Positions 38,442 to 46,439 of a stretch of DNA of 64,000 nt are shown piece after piece. Within the stretch, counting starts at the first letter, position 1, and each line of letters opens with the position of its first letter. Source of the stretch: Salegentibacter sp. 24 (lineage in GTDB: Bacteria > Bacteroidota > Bacteroidia > Flavobacteriales > Flavobacteriaceae); NCBI RefSeq assembly GCF_004362395.1, contig NZ_SNWE01000011.1, forward strand, positions 78,726 to 142,725. Direction: 5' to 3'. A model generated the notes under the pieces. It did not search any database. It had not been told where the DNA came from and worked only from the letters and a program-made list of their open reading frames with translations. A program made the translations under genes and the position numbers.

Positions 38442-39392
38442 ATGTTTACAGATACAGAAAAACTCACTTTAGCCGATATAGAAAACCTGGATTTCACTAC
38501 CGTTATTTGGATTGCAGCCCCGCTTATGTTTTTGTTTGTTCTTATTGAATTTCTAATTGGAAGAAAAAAATACAAAAACCTTTACTCAGGCAAAGACTTT
38601 CTTGCTTCTTCCGCCATCGGAATTGGTAATTTAATTCTTAACGGGTTTATGAAAATAGGAGTCTTCATGGTTTTTCTTTTCTTTTTCAATTTGGCTCCTT
38701 TTAAAATACCGCACACCTGGTGGTCCTATGTTTTATGCTTAATATTACTGGATTTCAGCAGGTATTGGTCACATCGCCTGGCCCATGAACAGCGCTTCTG
38801 GTGGTCCACCCATGTGGTACATCATTCTTCGGAACACTATAATTTATCGACTTCTTTTCGGCTTTCCTGGACACAGAATTTAAAAATAATATTCTTTTTA
38901 CCAGTGGTTCTACTAGGCTTCCACCCTTTGGTATTTTTTATTGTTCATCAACTGGAAGTCCTCTATCAATTCTGGATCCATACAGAACTGATAAAGAAAT
39001 TACCAAGACCTATCGAATATATATTTACCACCCCATCACATCACCGGGTACACCATTCAGTAAATGAAAAGTATCTTGATAAAAATTATGGATCTACCTT
39101 CATTTTTTGGGATCGGATTTTCGGAACATTTCAGGAAGAAGACGAAAAACCTCGTTACGGGATCACCAAACCGGTAAATTCTTACAACCCATTTTTCCTG
39201 GTTTTCCACGAATGGATTGAAATTAGCAAGGATATCTGGAAGGCCAGATCGCTGAAAGAAGCATGGTTAATATTATTCGGTAGTCCCGTTGACAAACATA
39301 AGGAGGATATGGGGATCAAAGGAAAACCGGATGCTGAACTGACCAGTATTGGTAAGGCAAACGAAGAATTCAAGGTAAAAAAAGCAAATTAA
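38442..39392 (+). CDS. Sterol desaturase/fatty acid hydroxylase superfamily membrane protein
   Basis: 316 residues, with several membrane helices and the di-iron histidine clusters of this superfamily: HRLAH (about 110), HVVHHSSEH (about 123-131), and HHRVHHSVN (about 205). Such enzymes introduce hydroxyl groups or double bonds into lipids using O2. In Bacteroidetes, members act on carotenoids, sterol-like or acyl chains; which applies here cannot be seen. The 214-bp gap to pabB is a divergent promoter region. The flavin reductase gene converges with it 5 bp downstream. Confidence 0.88.
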   Translation: MFTDTEKLTLADIENLDFTTVIWIAAPLMFLFVLIEFLIGRKKYKNLYSGKDFLASSAIGIGNLILNGFMKIGVFMVFLFFFNLAPFKIPHTWWSYVLCLILLDFSRYWSHRLAHEQRFWWSTHVVHHSSEHYNLSTSFRLSWTQNLKIIFFLPVVLLGFHPLVFFIVHQLEVLYQFWIHTELIKKLPRPIEYIFTTPSHHRVHHSVNEKYLDKNYGSTFIFWDRIFGTFQEEDEKPRYGITKPVNSYNPFFLVFHEWIEISKDIWKARSLKEAWLILFGSPVDKHKEDMGIKGKPDAELTSIGKANEEFKVKKAN

Positions 39393-39397
39393 CAGGC

Positions 39398-39931
39398 CTA
39401 TCCCAGTTGATGCGAAAAAGTTGTTAAAACATCCTGAATTCCCATATCCAAAACTTCGTTTAGCATTTTTCCATCTTTAAAATTATCGTGGTAAGATGGA
39501 AAACTAAAACTCTCAATCACCTGCCCACCAAACCTAGGCAAAATACCTTTAGTGTATTCCAGTGCGGAAGCAGCTCCGCGTTTACCGGGAGATGTACTGA
39601 TCAATAAAATTTTCTTATCCGCGAGAAAATTCCTGTTTAAACGGGAAAGCCAGTCTATCATATTTTTAAAATATGCCGACACATTTCCATTATGTTCGTT
39701 TACTGCAATCACCAGTGCATCATGATCTTTAATAATATTGTTAATTATAGTAGCACTTAAAGGAATACCTTTTTCCTTTTCCCTATCGGCACTATAAAGA
39801 GGTAATTCGTATTGGGTGAAATCCTGAATTTTTACCTGATGTCCCTGGATACGGTTGGCCAGGTGTGTTAATAATTGAAAATTAATGGAAGTGCTGCTAT
39901 TGGAACCGGCAAAGGCGAGAATCTTTTTCAT
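39398..39931 (-). CDS. NAD(P)H-dependent FMN reductase family protein
   Basis: 177 residues with a flavodoxin-like fold. The phosphate loop AGSNSSTSINFQLL (8-21) binds FMN, and VNEHNGNVSAYFKNMIDWLSR (about 76-96) and STSPGKRGAASAL (about 111-123) match the NADPH-dependent FMN reductase/azoreductase family. It is a single cytoplasmic gene, divergent from the DEAD-box helicase, and convergent with the desaturase-like gene after 5 bp. The electron acceptor is not predictable. Confidence 0.85.
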   Translation of the reverse strand: MKKILAFAGSNSSTSINFQLLTHLANRIQGHQVKIQDFTQYELPLYSADREKEKGIPLSATIINNIIKDHDALVIAVNEHNGNVSAYFKNMIDWLSRLNRNFLADKKILLISTSPGKRGAASALEYTKGILPRFGGQVIESFSFPSYHDNFKDGKMLNEVLDMGIQDVLTTFSHQLG

Positions 39932-39961
39932 CTAATTCTTGAGTTTGATCAAAAATACCGA

Positions 39962-40061
39962 AATAAATGAATATAATCTCATTTATTAATAATCAGGGAT
40001 TAACATAAAATATCTTACTCCACATCATCAACTCATAGCCGGGATTACTTCCACCGGCTAT
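39962..40061 (+). promoter_or_regulatory. Two perfect inverted repeats in the flavin reductase/helicase divergent region
   Basis: AATAAATGA / TCATTTATT (39962-39970 and 39979-39987, 8-base loop) and ATAGCCGG / CCGGCTAT (40035-40042 and 40054-40061, 11-base loop). Neither is followed by a T run toward a gene end, as both flanking genes point away. The GC-rich second hairpin ends 71 bp before the helicase start codon and could be part of its 5' leader. Confidence 0.4.
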
Positions 40062-40131
40062 ATTAAAGTTGCTTAAGCTCATTTTCATATAGAGTTTCAT
40101 TAACTTTGCTGGCTCATATAAACTTCAATCA

Positions 40132-41481
40132 GTGACTTTTCAGGACTTAAATATCACCACTCCTTTGCGCAATGCTCTGGAAGACATAGGGATTAACACC
40201 CCCACCCCGATACAGGAAGAATCTTTTTCTACTATTATGTCGGGTAAAGATATGGTGGGAATCGCTCAAACTGGAACGGGAAAAACCTTTGCCTACATGC
40301 TTCCCATTTTAAGAATGCTTAAATATTCAGAACAAAAAAATCCTCGGGTTTTGATTTTGGTGCCTACCCGTGAGCTAGTGGTGCAGGTTGTGGAAGAAAT
40401 TGAAAAGTTAACCGCCTATATGAATGTTCGGGTTACCGGAATCTACGGAGGCGTAAATATGAACACTCAACATCAGGCCTTATTGCAGGGGCTGGATATT
40501 GTAGTGGCCACACCGGGAAGGTTATACGATCTTGTCCTTAGGCGTGCCTTGCAGTTAAAATCTATCCAAAAACTGGTGATCGATGAAGTGGATGTTATGT
40601 TAGACCTGGGTTTTAAATTCCAGATCAATAATATTTTCGAACTACTGCCCCAGAACCGGCAAAATATTATGTTTTCAGCCACGATAACTGAAAACGTTGA
40701 AAACTTAATCGAGACTAACTTTAAAAGTCCTGAAACTATTTCTGTTGCCGCTAGTGGGACGCCCTTAGATAATATTAAGCAAACAGGTTACAAAATTCCG
40801 AATTTTTATACTAAAGTGAATTTCCTGAAACATATTTTAAAAGATAAGGAAACCTATTCTAAGGTGTTGATTTTTGTAGCATACAAACGTATGGCGGACC
40901 GACTCTATACGGAACTTCAAACGCATTTTCTGGATGAATGTACCGTCATTCATTCCAATAAGACCCAAAATTATCGCCTGCGAAGCATTAAACAATTCGG
41001 AAGCGGATTTTGCCGAATATTGGTCGCCACCGATGTAATGGCGCGCGGACTCGATATTGAATCGGTAAGTCACGTTATTAATTTTGACACCCCAACATAT
41101 CCCGAAAATTATATGCATCGAATTGGCCGAACCGGTCGGGCAGAGAAAGCAGGAAATTCGATTTTGATGACTACTGAGGCTGAATTAGTATCCCTGGAGA
41201 AAATTGAAGCTTTGATGAAAATGGAAGTTCCACAAGAAGAATTACCCCGAGAGATTCAGGTTTCTTCAGAATTAATTCCGGAAGAGCAACCCAAGGTTTT
41301 TGAAATAAACAATCCTGGAAAAAATAAAGATGATGATGCACCAGGGCCTGCTTTTCATGAGAAAAAAGAGAAAAACAGAAAGGAAAACCTCGGTGGTTCT
41401 TACCGCCGGGAGATCGCCAAGAAGTATAAAAAACCTAAAACCCGAGGAGATAAGAATGCGAACCGTAAAAGAAAAAAATAA
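40132..41481 (+). CDS. DEAD-box ATP-dependent RNA helicase (RhlE-like)
   Basis: Unwinds RNA duplexes, in ribosome assembly, cold adaptation or mRNA decay. 449 residues starting at a GTG (40132); the Q motif (TPTPIQ, about 23) begins just after. AQTGTGKT (45-52), PTREL, the DEVD version of the DEAD box (about 150), SAT, and RIGRTGR (about 328) are all present. The C-terminus is a lysine/arginine-rich tail (about 400-449), typical of RhlE-type proteins. The epimerase gene follows by 6 bp. A strong hairpin lies in its upstream region. Confidence 0.93.
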   Translation: MTFQDLNITTPLRNALEDIGINTPTPIQEESFSTIMSGKDMVGIAQTGTGKTFAYMLPILRMLKYSEQKNPRVLILVPTRELVVQVVEEIEKLTAYMNVRVTGIYGGVNMNTQHQALLQGLDIVVATPGRLYDLVLRRALQLKSIQKLVIDEVDVMLDLGFKFQINNIFELLPQNRQNIMFSATITENVENLIETNFKSPETISVAASGTPLDNIKQTGYKIPNFYTKVNFLKHILKDKETYSKVLIFVAYKRMADRLYTELQTHFLDECTVIHSNKTQNYRLRSIKQFGSGFCRILVATDVMARGLDIESVSHVINFDTPTYPENYMHRIGRTGRAEKAGNSILMTTEAELVSLEKIEALMKMEVPQEELPREIQVSSELIPEEQPKVFEINNPGKNKDDDAPGPAFHEKKEKNRKENLGGSYRREIAKKYKKPKTRGDKNANRKRKK

Positions 41482-41487
41482 GCCCAG

Positions 41488-42360
41488 ATGCACGAATTAC
41501 AAAATGAATTTCTAAGTATAAAAGTCAATTCCATAGGTGCTGAATTATCCAGCCTTAAAAACCTGGAAACCGGTATTGAGCATTTATGGCAGGGAAGTCC
41601 CGAATTTTGGGCAAGCCGGGCACCAAATTTATTTCCGGTTATTGGAGTGCTCAAAGACGGCGAGTTTCTTTTTGAAGGCAAAGCATATAAAATGCCTAAA
41701 CACGGATTTATAAGGCATAATGAGGAAATGCGGTTAAAGGTAAAAACTCCAAATTCCTTAATTTTTGAATTGGAATATTCTCAGAAAACTTTAGAAATCT
41801 ATCCTTTTAAATTCAAATTTGAAATTTCCTTCACCCTCCATGAAAAAAGCCTAAAAATTCATCATAGCATTATTAATTTAGATGAAAAGCCACTCTATTT
41901 CTCTCTGGGTGGTCATCCTGCTTTCAACGCCCCAATCGAGGAAGGTGAAGTTTATGAAGATTTCTACCTGGAATTTGATCGAAAAATGGATCTTAGTACC
42001 CACCTTTTAAATGAAAAAGGACTGGTTATGGATAAAACTGAAGGGATTTTAGATAATGAGGATAAGATCAGATTACAAAAAGACCTGTTTGCCAAAGACG
42101 CCTTGATCTTCCAAAATATTCCTTCAAAAAAAGTAGCCTTAAAAAATAAAAATACCGGAATAATTTTATCCGTAGAATACTCAGATTTCAGCAATTTAGG
42201 AATTTGGGCAAAACCAGGGGCACCCTATGTATGTATAGAACCCTGGCTGGGAATGGCAGATGTGGAAAGCACCGATAAAAACTTAAAAACTAAGGAGGGA
42301 ATTCAAATGCTTGAAAGTAAAAAGGAATTTGAAGCTTCTTATAAGATCAACATTAGTTAG
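41488..42360 (+). CDS. Aldose 1-epimerase family protein (LacX-like)
   Basis: 290 residues of the galactose-mutarotase fold. Landmarks: GAELSSLKNLETGIEHLW at the start (about 11), FPVIGVL, MPKHGFIRH (about 70) with His, GGHPAFNAP (about 144) with His, and CIEPWLGMAD (about 247) with the catalytic-type Glu. It is more distant from classical GalM than the gene at 28771 and resembles the LacX/YeaD-like branch, whose substrate is often unknown. It lies 6 bp after the helicase gene, probably read from the same transcript. Confidence 0.82.
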   Translation: MHELQNEFLSIKVNSIGAELSSLKNLETGIEHLWQGSPEFWASRAPNLFPVIGVLKDGEFLFEGKAYKMPKHGFIRHNEEMRLKVKTPNSLIFELEYSQKTLEIYPFKFKFEISFTLHEKSLKIHHSIINLDEKPLYFSLGGHPAFNAPIEEGEVYEDFYLEFDRKMDLSTHLLNEKGLVMDKTEGILDNEDKIRLQKDLFAKDALIFQNIPSKKVALKNKNTGIILSVEYSDFSNLGIWAKPGAPYVCIEPWLGMADVESTDKNLKTKEGIQMLESKKEFEASYKINIS

Positions 42361-42436
42361 GATCTTTGAAGTCAATTTTTAAATAATCCTTAACTTAAAA
42401 TACTGATTAATAATCTCATTTTAGCATAAATATGAG

Positions 42437-43531
42437 ATGATGAGCGAAAAGAATAAAAGAAAACGACATAAGAAAAGATATGTATTACCTGTTCTTATCG
42501 TTTCGCTACTAATTGTTGGAAGAATTGCACTTCCGTACATCCTGGAAAATTATGTCACAAAAACCTTAAATAAAATTCCGGGTTACAAAGGCAGTGTTTC
42601 TGATATTGATCTCTCTCTATGGCGTGGCGCCTACCAGATAGAGGGATTAATTTTAAGGGAAGAAAAATCCCAGGGAGAAAAACCACTTCTGGACTTTCCA
42701 TCATCTGATATCTCCATTGACTGGCGTTCCCTGTTAAAGGGGAAAATTGTCAGCGAGGTTGAAATGCAGAATCCTCAGTTCAACTATATTTTTGAAAACC
42801 AACAAAAGCAGGACCAGGCAGATGTGGAAGACTGGACCAAAGCACTTACCAATTTGGTTCCCATAGACATTAACCACTTTGTGGTGTATAATGGCACGGC
42901 TAATTTCGTAGAAGTATCGGCAGACCCTCAAATAAGTTTGTTCCTGAAAGAGATTAGTCTGGAAGCTCACAATCTGAGTAATGTAGTAGACCAACAAAAG
43001 GACCTTCCCTCACATTTATGGGCTAATGCCATATCCATGGGAGGCGGAGATGTTAAAATCCACGGGGATTTAAATTTGCTTAAACAAATTCCGGATATGG
43101 ATATGGAATTTTCTTTACAAAAAGCTGAAGCCACCGCCCTAAACGATCTTACCCGTAGATATGCCGGGGTAGATTTTGAAAGCGGAACTTTTGAATTATA
43201 TAGTGAACTAGCCATAGCGGATGGGTATTTGAAGGGCTATATAAAACCTATGCTCATCAACACCAAATTGATCGCCAAAGATGACCAGGGCGGTCTTTTC
43301 AAAAAATTGTGGGAAGGCTTCATTGGCTTCTTTAAGTTTGCCCTGAAAAACCAAAGCACCGATACGCTAGCAACAAGGGTTCCCCTGGAAGGAGACCTAA
43401 ACAATGTCGATTCCGGTATATGGGCAACTGTTTTGAACATATTTAAAAATGCCTGGATCGAAGCATTCTCAGGATCGATAGATGAAGATATAGAGTTTAA
43501 GGATGCCGTGAGAAACAACAAAGACTCCTGA
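42437..43531 (+). CDS. DUF748/AsmA-like membrane-anchored protein
   Basis: 364 residues with a basic N-terminus (KNKRKRHKKR) and one membrane helix (about 17-36). A long beta-rich envelope domain follows, starting YVTKTLNKIPGYKGSVSDIDLSLWRGAYQ-like, split here by description only. This start, with the turn from a membrane anchor into a repeated beta structure, matches DUF748/AsmA-like proteins linked to lipid transport or envelope maintenance. There are no catalytic motifs. Two ATG codons start the frame (42437 and 42440). It is a single gene ended by a terminator at 43551. Confidence 0.7.
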   Translation: MMSEKNKRKRHKKRYVLPVLIVSLLIVGRIALPYILENYVTKTLNKIPGYKGSVSDIDLSLWRGAYQIEGLILREEKSQGEKPLLDFPSSDISIDWRSLLKGKIVSEVEMQNPQFNYIFENQQKQDQADVEDWTKALTNLVPIDINHFVVYNGTANFVEVSADPQISLFLKEISLEAHNLSNVVDQQKDLPSHLWANAISMGGGDVKIHGDLNLLKQIPDMDMEFSLQKAEATALNDLTRRYAGVDFESGTFELYSELAIADGYLKGYIKPMLINTKLIAKDDQGGLFKKLWEGFIGFFKFALKNQSTDTLATRVPLEGDLNNVDSGIWATVLNIFKNAWIEAFSGSIDEDIEFKDAVRNNKDS

Positions 43532-43550
43532 TTAGATAAAGCAAAAAAAT

Positions 43551-43569
43551 CCCGCAAGAGAGCGGGACT
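43551..43569. terminator. Bidirectional terminator between convergent genes
   Basis: Stem CCCGC / GCGGG with the loop AAGAGA, preceded by AAAAAAAT and followed by ACTTTATACTTT. It lies between the DUF748-like gene (plus) and the small basic protein gene (minus), so it can serve both. Confidence 0.75.
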
Positions 43570-43589
43570 TTATACTTTATATGATGATT

Positions 43590-43697
43590 TTAAGTTCTGC
43601 TTTTTTTCTTTGCAGCTTTGGCTGCTCGCTTTTCTTTTAAACTCAAGACCGGCTCTTTTTTAGCTGAATTCTTTGAAGGTGATTTTTCCTTAGGCAT
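43590..43697 (-). CDS. Small, highly basic 35-residue protein
   Basis: A 35-codon frame from the ATG at 43697 to the TAA at 43590. It begins MPKEKSPSKNSAKKEP and ends KEKRAAKAAKKKSRT. Fourteen of 35 residues are Lys or Arg, with many Ala and Ser, so it is likely a disordered nucleic-acid-binding or ribosome-associated peptide. The clean codon structure, a terminator 24 bp after its stop and lysine-rich tail resemble small conserved flavobacterial proteins. I know of no defined function. It is too short for usual gene-calling limits. Confidence 0.7.
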   Translation of the reverse strand: MPKEKSPSKNSAKKEPVLSLKEKRAAKAAKKKSRT

Positions 43698-43922
43698 AAT
43701 TTCTAATAGTTTAACATTAACCCTATAAAGATAGTAAAAGAAAGCTTTAAAAATTAATTTTTATTTTCGAGTTATATCGGACTGCCCAAACATTAATTTT
43801 TTCTTACCTCCTGATGCCTAACATTTTATAAAACAGCGAGAAAAATTGTGAATATTTATCGCAATGATTTATGAAAGAGGCCTGTTATAAATCATATTTT
43901 TGGTCCATTAAAATATAAAGAT

Positions 43923-44441
43923 ATGAGCGTAACTTGGTTTGAATGTAAGGTGAAATACAAAAAAACACATGAAACTGGAGAGCAAAAAATGACCACTGAC
44001 ACCTATCTGCTGGATGCAGTATCTTATACAGAGGCAGAGGCCAGGATTAGCGAAGAGATGACTGCTTATACTAGCGAAGATTTCAGGATCATGAATATTA
44101 AAGTCGCTAATTTTTCAGAGGTTCATCCCTTTGAAAATTCTGATCGTTGGTTTAAATCAAAAGTTTCCCTTGTAGCTTTGGATGAAGAAAGCGGAAAAGA
44201 GAAAAAGACTAATATTTACTTACTTGTACAGGCTAATGATATAAAAGAAGCCTTTGAAAACACAAACCTGGCAATGGAAGAGACTATAGGGGATTACAAC
44301 ATCCCATCTATTACAGAATCTCCAATTTTAGACGTATTTCCATACTTTACAGGGGAAGAAGATCAACTAGAGAAGTTCCATGTACTCGAAGGTGCTGAAG
44401 TTTCTGAAGAAAAAATTAAAGAACCTGAAGCGGTAAATTAA
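43923..44441 (+). CDS. DUF4494 domain-containing protein
   Basis: 172 residues, predicted cytoplasmic. The opening (WFECKVKYKKTHETGEQK, then TYLLDAVSYTEAEARI) is the conserved start of DUF4494, a family restricted largely to Bacteroidetes. Two repeats with the same alpha/beta layout are visible (about 4-70 and 79-150, each with a WF[EK] start followed by a conserved YLL segment). An acidic tail closes it. The function is unknown. It is a single gene with its own terminator. Confidence 0.85.
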   Translation: MSVTWFECKVKYKKTHETGEQKMTTDTYLLDAVSYTEAEARISEEMTAYTSEDFRIMNIKVANFSEVHPFENSDRWFKSKVSLVALDEESGKEKKTNIYLLVQANDIKEAFENTNLAMEETIGDYNIPSITESPILDVFPYFTGEEDQLEKFHVLEGAEVSEEKIKEPEAVN

Positions 44442-44474
44442 ACTAGCCAGGTCTAAAAATTACTGAATTTCCAG

Positions 44475-44509
44475 AAAAGGGTTTAATGCACAGCGTTAGA
44501 CCCTTTTTT
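44475..44509 (+). terminator. Rho-independent terminator after the DUF4494 gene
   Basis: AAAGGGTTTAA pairs with TTAGACCCTTT (one G-U pair) and is followed by a T run. It begins 34 bp after the stop codon. Confidence 0.85.
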
Positions 44510-44754
44510 ATTTAAATGGCATTATTCAGGGTCTTTTAAAGGGGCAACCAGAAACCATAATCATCAAATTGACTGGGAAAGCAACACAAATTAATCCTCA
44601 GTAGTGAAAAAAATCCCCAATTCTTTTAGTCAATATAAAATTCCAAGCTTCATTATGAGCCTCTTAGCTAATTGGTATGTGGATTGTTATTAAGGATGTG
44701 TGACAGGTTGTGGATAAAAAACCACCAGGCCTAACGCTAAACAAGACTATAAAT

Positions 44755-46155
44755 ATGAAAAATACCATAGCTACAAAAAAAATAATTTCTACTGCAGATA
44801 AAACTGCCTTTCCTACATTTTCTAATAAAAATAAGCCCAGCGACCGCAGAGGGATAATGGTAAGGGCTATCAGCCTTGCATTACTTTTTGGCGCAGCATA
44901 CCTTGTATATGTTTTACAGGGGGATTTTACCCGGTATAACCTGGACGGCCTGAATTCCAGCTGGGGTACTGCCATCCTTATCATCACAGGTTCCCTCCTC
45001 CTTTTCCGAGCTGGATTCTTTTTTTACAACCTATACCTCTACCTTCGATACAAACCGATTTCCTCCGTGGACAATGATAAGTTACCAACCTGCACCGTAA
45101 TAGTGCCTGCTTACAATGAAGGTAAACAGGTTTGGGCTACTCTAATGAGCCTGGCAAAGAGTGATTATCCAGAAGAAAAGATACAATTACTGGCAATTGA
45201 CGACGGGAGCAAGGATGATACCTGGGAATGGATGCAGAAGGCCAAAAAAGCACTTGGAGACCGAGTGAGCATATACCAGCAGCCACAAAACAAAGGAAAA
45301 CGTCACGCGCTCTATCGCGGATTCAATATCGGGACCGGGGAAATTTTCGTAACGGTAGATAGTGATTCTGAAGTTACTCCTGATACGCTTCGCAACCTGG
45401 TAAGCCCTTTTGTAACAAACGAAAAATGCGGGGCTGTAGCAGGAAACATTCGGGTACTTAACAATGAAAAAAAGGCGATGTTACCCAAGATGTTGGATGT
45501 AAGTTTCGTACTTAGCTTTGAATTTGTTCGCTCTGCGGAAAGCACTCTGGAATCGGTGCTTTGCACCCCGGGCGCACTTGCTGCTTATAGAAGGAAAGCT
45601 GTCCTTGGCTGTCTAGATGAATGGATCAATCAGACTTTTATGGGTAAGGCTTCCGATATCGGGGAAGATCGGGCAATGACTAATATGATTCTTAAACAAG
45701 GTTATCATGTGCTTTTCCAAAGAAATGCCTATGCTTATACCAATGTGCCCGAAAAATACACAGGACTATATAAAATGTTTATTAGATGGGGAAGAAGTAA
45801 TGTCCGGGAGAACATTTCAATGGCCAAGTATGTGTTCACAGATTTCAGGGAAAGTTCCAAGACTGGATCAAGACTATTGTTTATAAATCAGCTACTGAAA
45901 TTGGTGATGAGCTATCCCACAATCTTGATGATGCTTTTCTTCATTTCCATGGATCCAATCCTCTTTTTAAGTTCCACTCTTTTTAGCATTTTGATCTGGT
46001 CTAGCTTCCCCGTACTTTTTTACGCGAAAAGATATAATTTGTCTGAATCCTTTTGGGCTTATTCCTATAGCATTCTATATACCTTTGGATTATTTTGGAT
46101 CACCCCCTATGCTATTGCTACAGCAAGTAAAAGGGGATGGCTTACTCGAGGATAA
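44755..46155 (+). CDS. Membrane glycosyltransferase family 2
   Basis: 466 residues from the ATG at 44755 (MKNTIATKK); a GTG at 44710 is in frame but less likely. Two N-terminal helices (about 37-90) precede a GT-A catalytic domain and then C-terminal helices. The domain has VIVPAYNEGKQ, AIDDGSKDDT, TVDSDSEVTP (metal-binding DSD), GEDRAMTNMIL and IRWGRS (the R-W of Q/RxxRW). This arrangement matches processive enzymes such as NodC, hyaluronan and chitin or beta-glucan synthases. It likely exports or extends a surface polysaccharide. It stands alone with a terminator after it. Confidence 0.87.
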   Translation: MKNTIATKKIISTADKTAFPTFSNKNKPSDRRGIMVRAISLALLFGAAYLVYVLQGDFTRYNLDGLNSSWGTAILIITGSLLLFRAGFFFYNLYLYLRYKPISSVDNDKLPTCTVIVPAYNEGKQVWATLMSLAKSDYPEEKIQLLAIDDGSKDDTWEWMQKAKKALGDRVSIYQQPQNKGKRHALYRGFNIGTGEIFVTVDSDSEVTPDTLRNLVSPFVTNEKCGAVAGNIRVLNNEKKAMLPKMLDVSFVLSFEFVRSAESTLESVLCTPGALAAYRRKAVLGCLDEWINQTFMGKASDIGEDRAMTNMILKQGYHVLFQRNAYAYTNVPEKYTGLYKMFIRWGRSNVRENISMAKYVFTDFRESSKTGSRLLFINQLLKLVMSYPTILMMLFFISMDPILFLSSTLFSILIWSSFPVLFYAKRYNLSESFWAYSYSILYTFGLFWITPYAIATASKRGWLTRG

Positions 46156-46179
46156 AAAGTTGCTATTTTAAAAATTCAG

Positions 46180-46209
46180 AGGGAATCCGGGGAGGGTTCC
46201 CTTTTTTTT
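46180..46209 (+). terminator. Rho-independent terminator after the GT2 gene
   Basis: GGGAATCC and GGGTTCCC form an imperfect stem (one bulge) around GGGGA, followed by a run of eight T. It lies 25 bp after the GT2 stop codon. Confidence 0.8.
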
Positions 46210-46336
46210 AATGATACTTCAAGAAACCATTTTCGGAGCTTTTCAAGATCTGCGATGTAGAAAGATCATATATATCGTGAATTAATTCGTCATTTTGCCT
46301 TAAAAACCCTCCTGTCAAAGTTTGGGAGGCAAACTT
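46208..46336 (-). pseudogene. C-terminal remnant of an unidentified gene
   Basis: A 42-codon open stretch on the minus strand between the UvrA-like gene and the GT2 terminator. It reads FASQTLTGGFLRQNDELIH, continues IYDLSTSQILKSSENGF, and ends with a TAA at 46208. A TAA stands immediately upstream and no start codon is present. The composition and spacing look like real protein, so this appears to be the tail of a lost gene. I do not recognise the family. A CCTCC/GGAGG hairpin with a T run (46302-46330) falls inside it. Confidence 0.4.
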
Positions 46337-46439
46337 TTATCAGTGTAAGTTCTTTCGGGAATAGCAAACAATTATATCTACTTCTCATTTTTTTTCAGAA
46401 GGAATTTGAATTTTCTTTGAAGATATTCTCAAATGAAAC

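Noticed and set aside
44709..44717. TGTGGATAA, a perfect DnaA-box sequence
   Set aside because: A single box is expected by chance in 64 kb; no cluster or origin genes nearby.
46302..46330. CCTCC/GGAGG hairpin with T run as terminator of the UvrA-like gene
   Set aside because: It lies inside a coding-like remnant and over 100 bp beyond the gene end, so it may be a coincidence.
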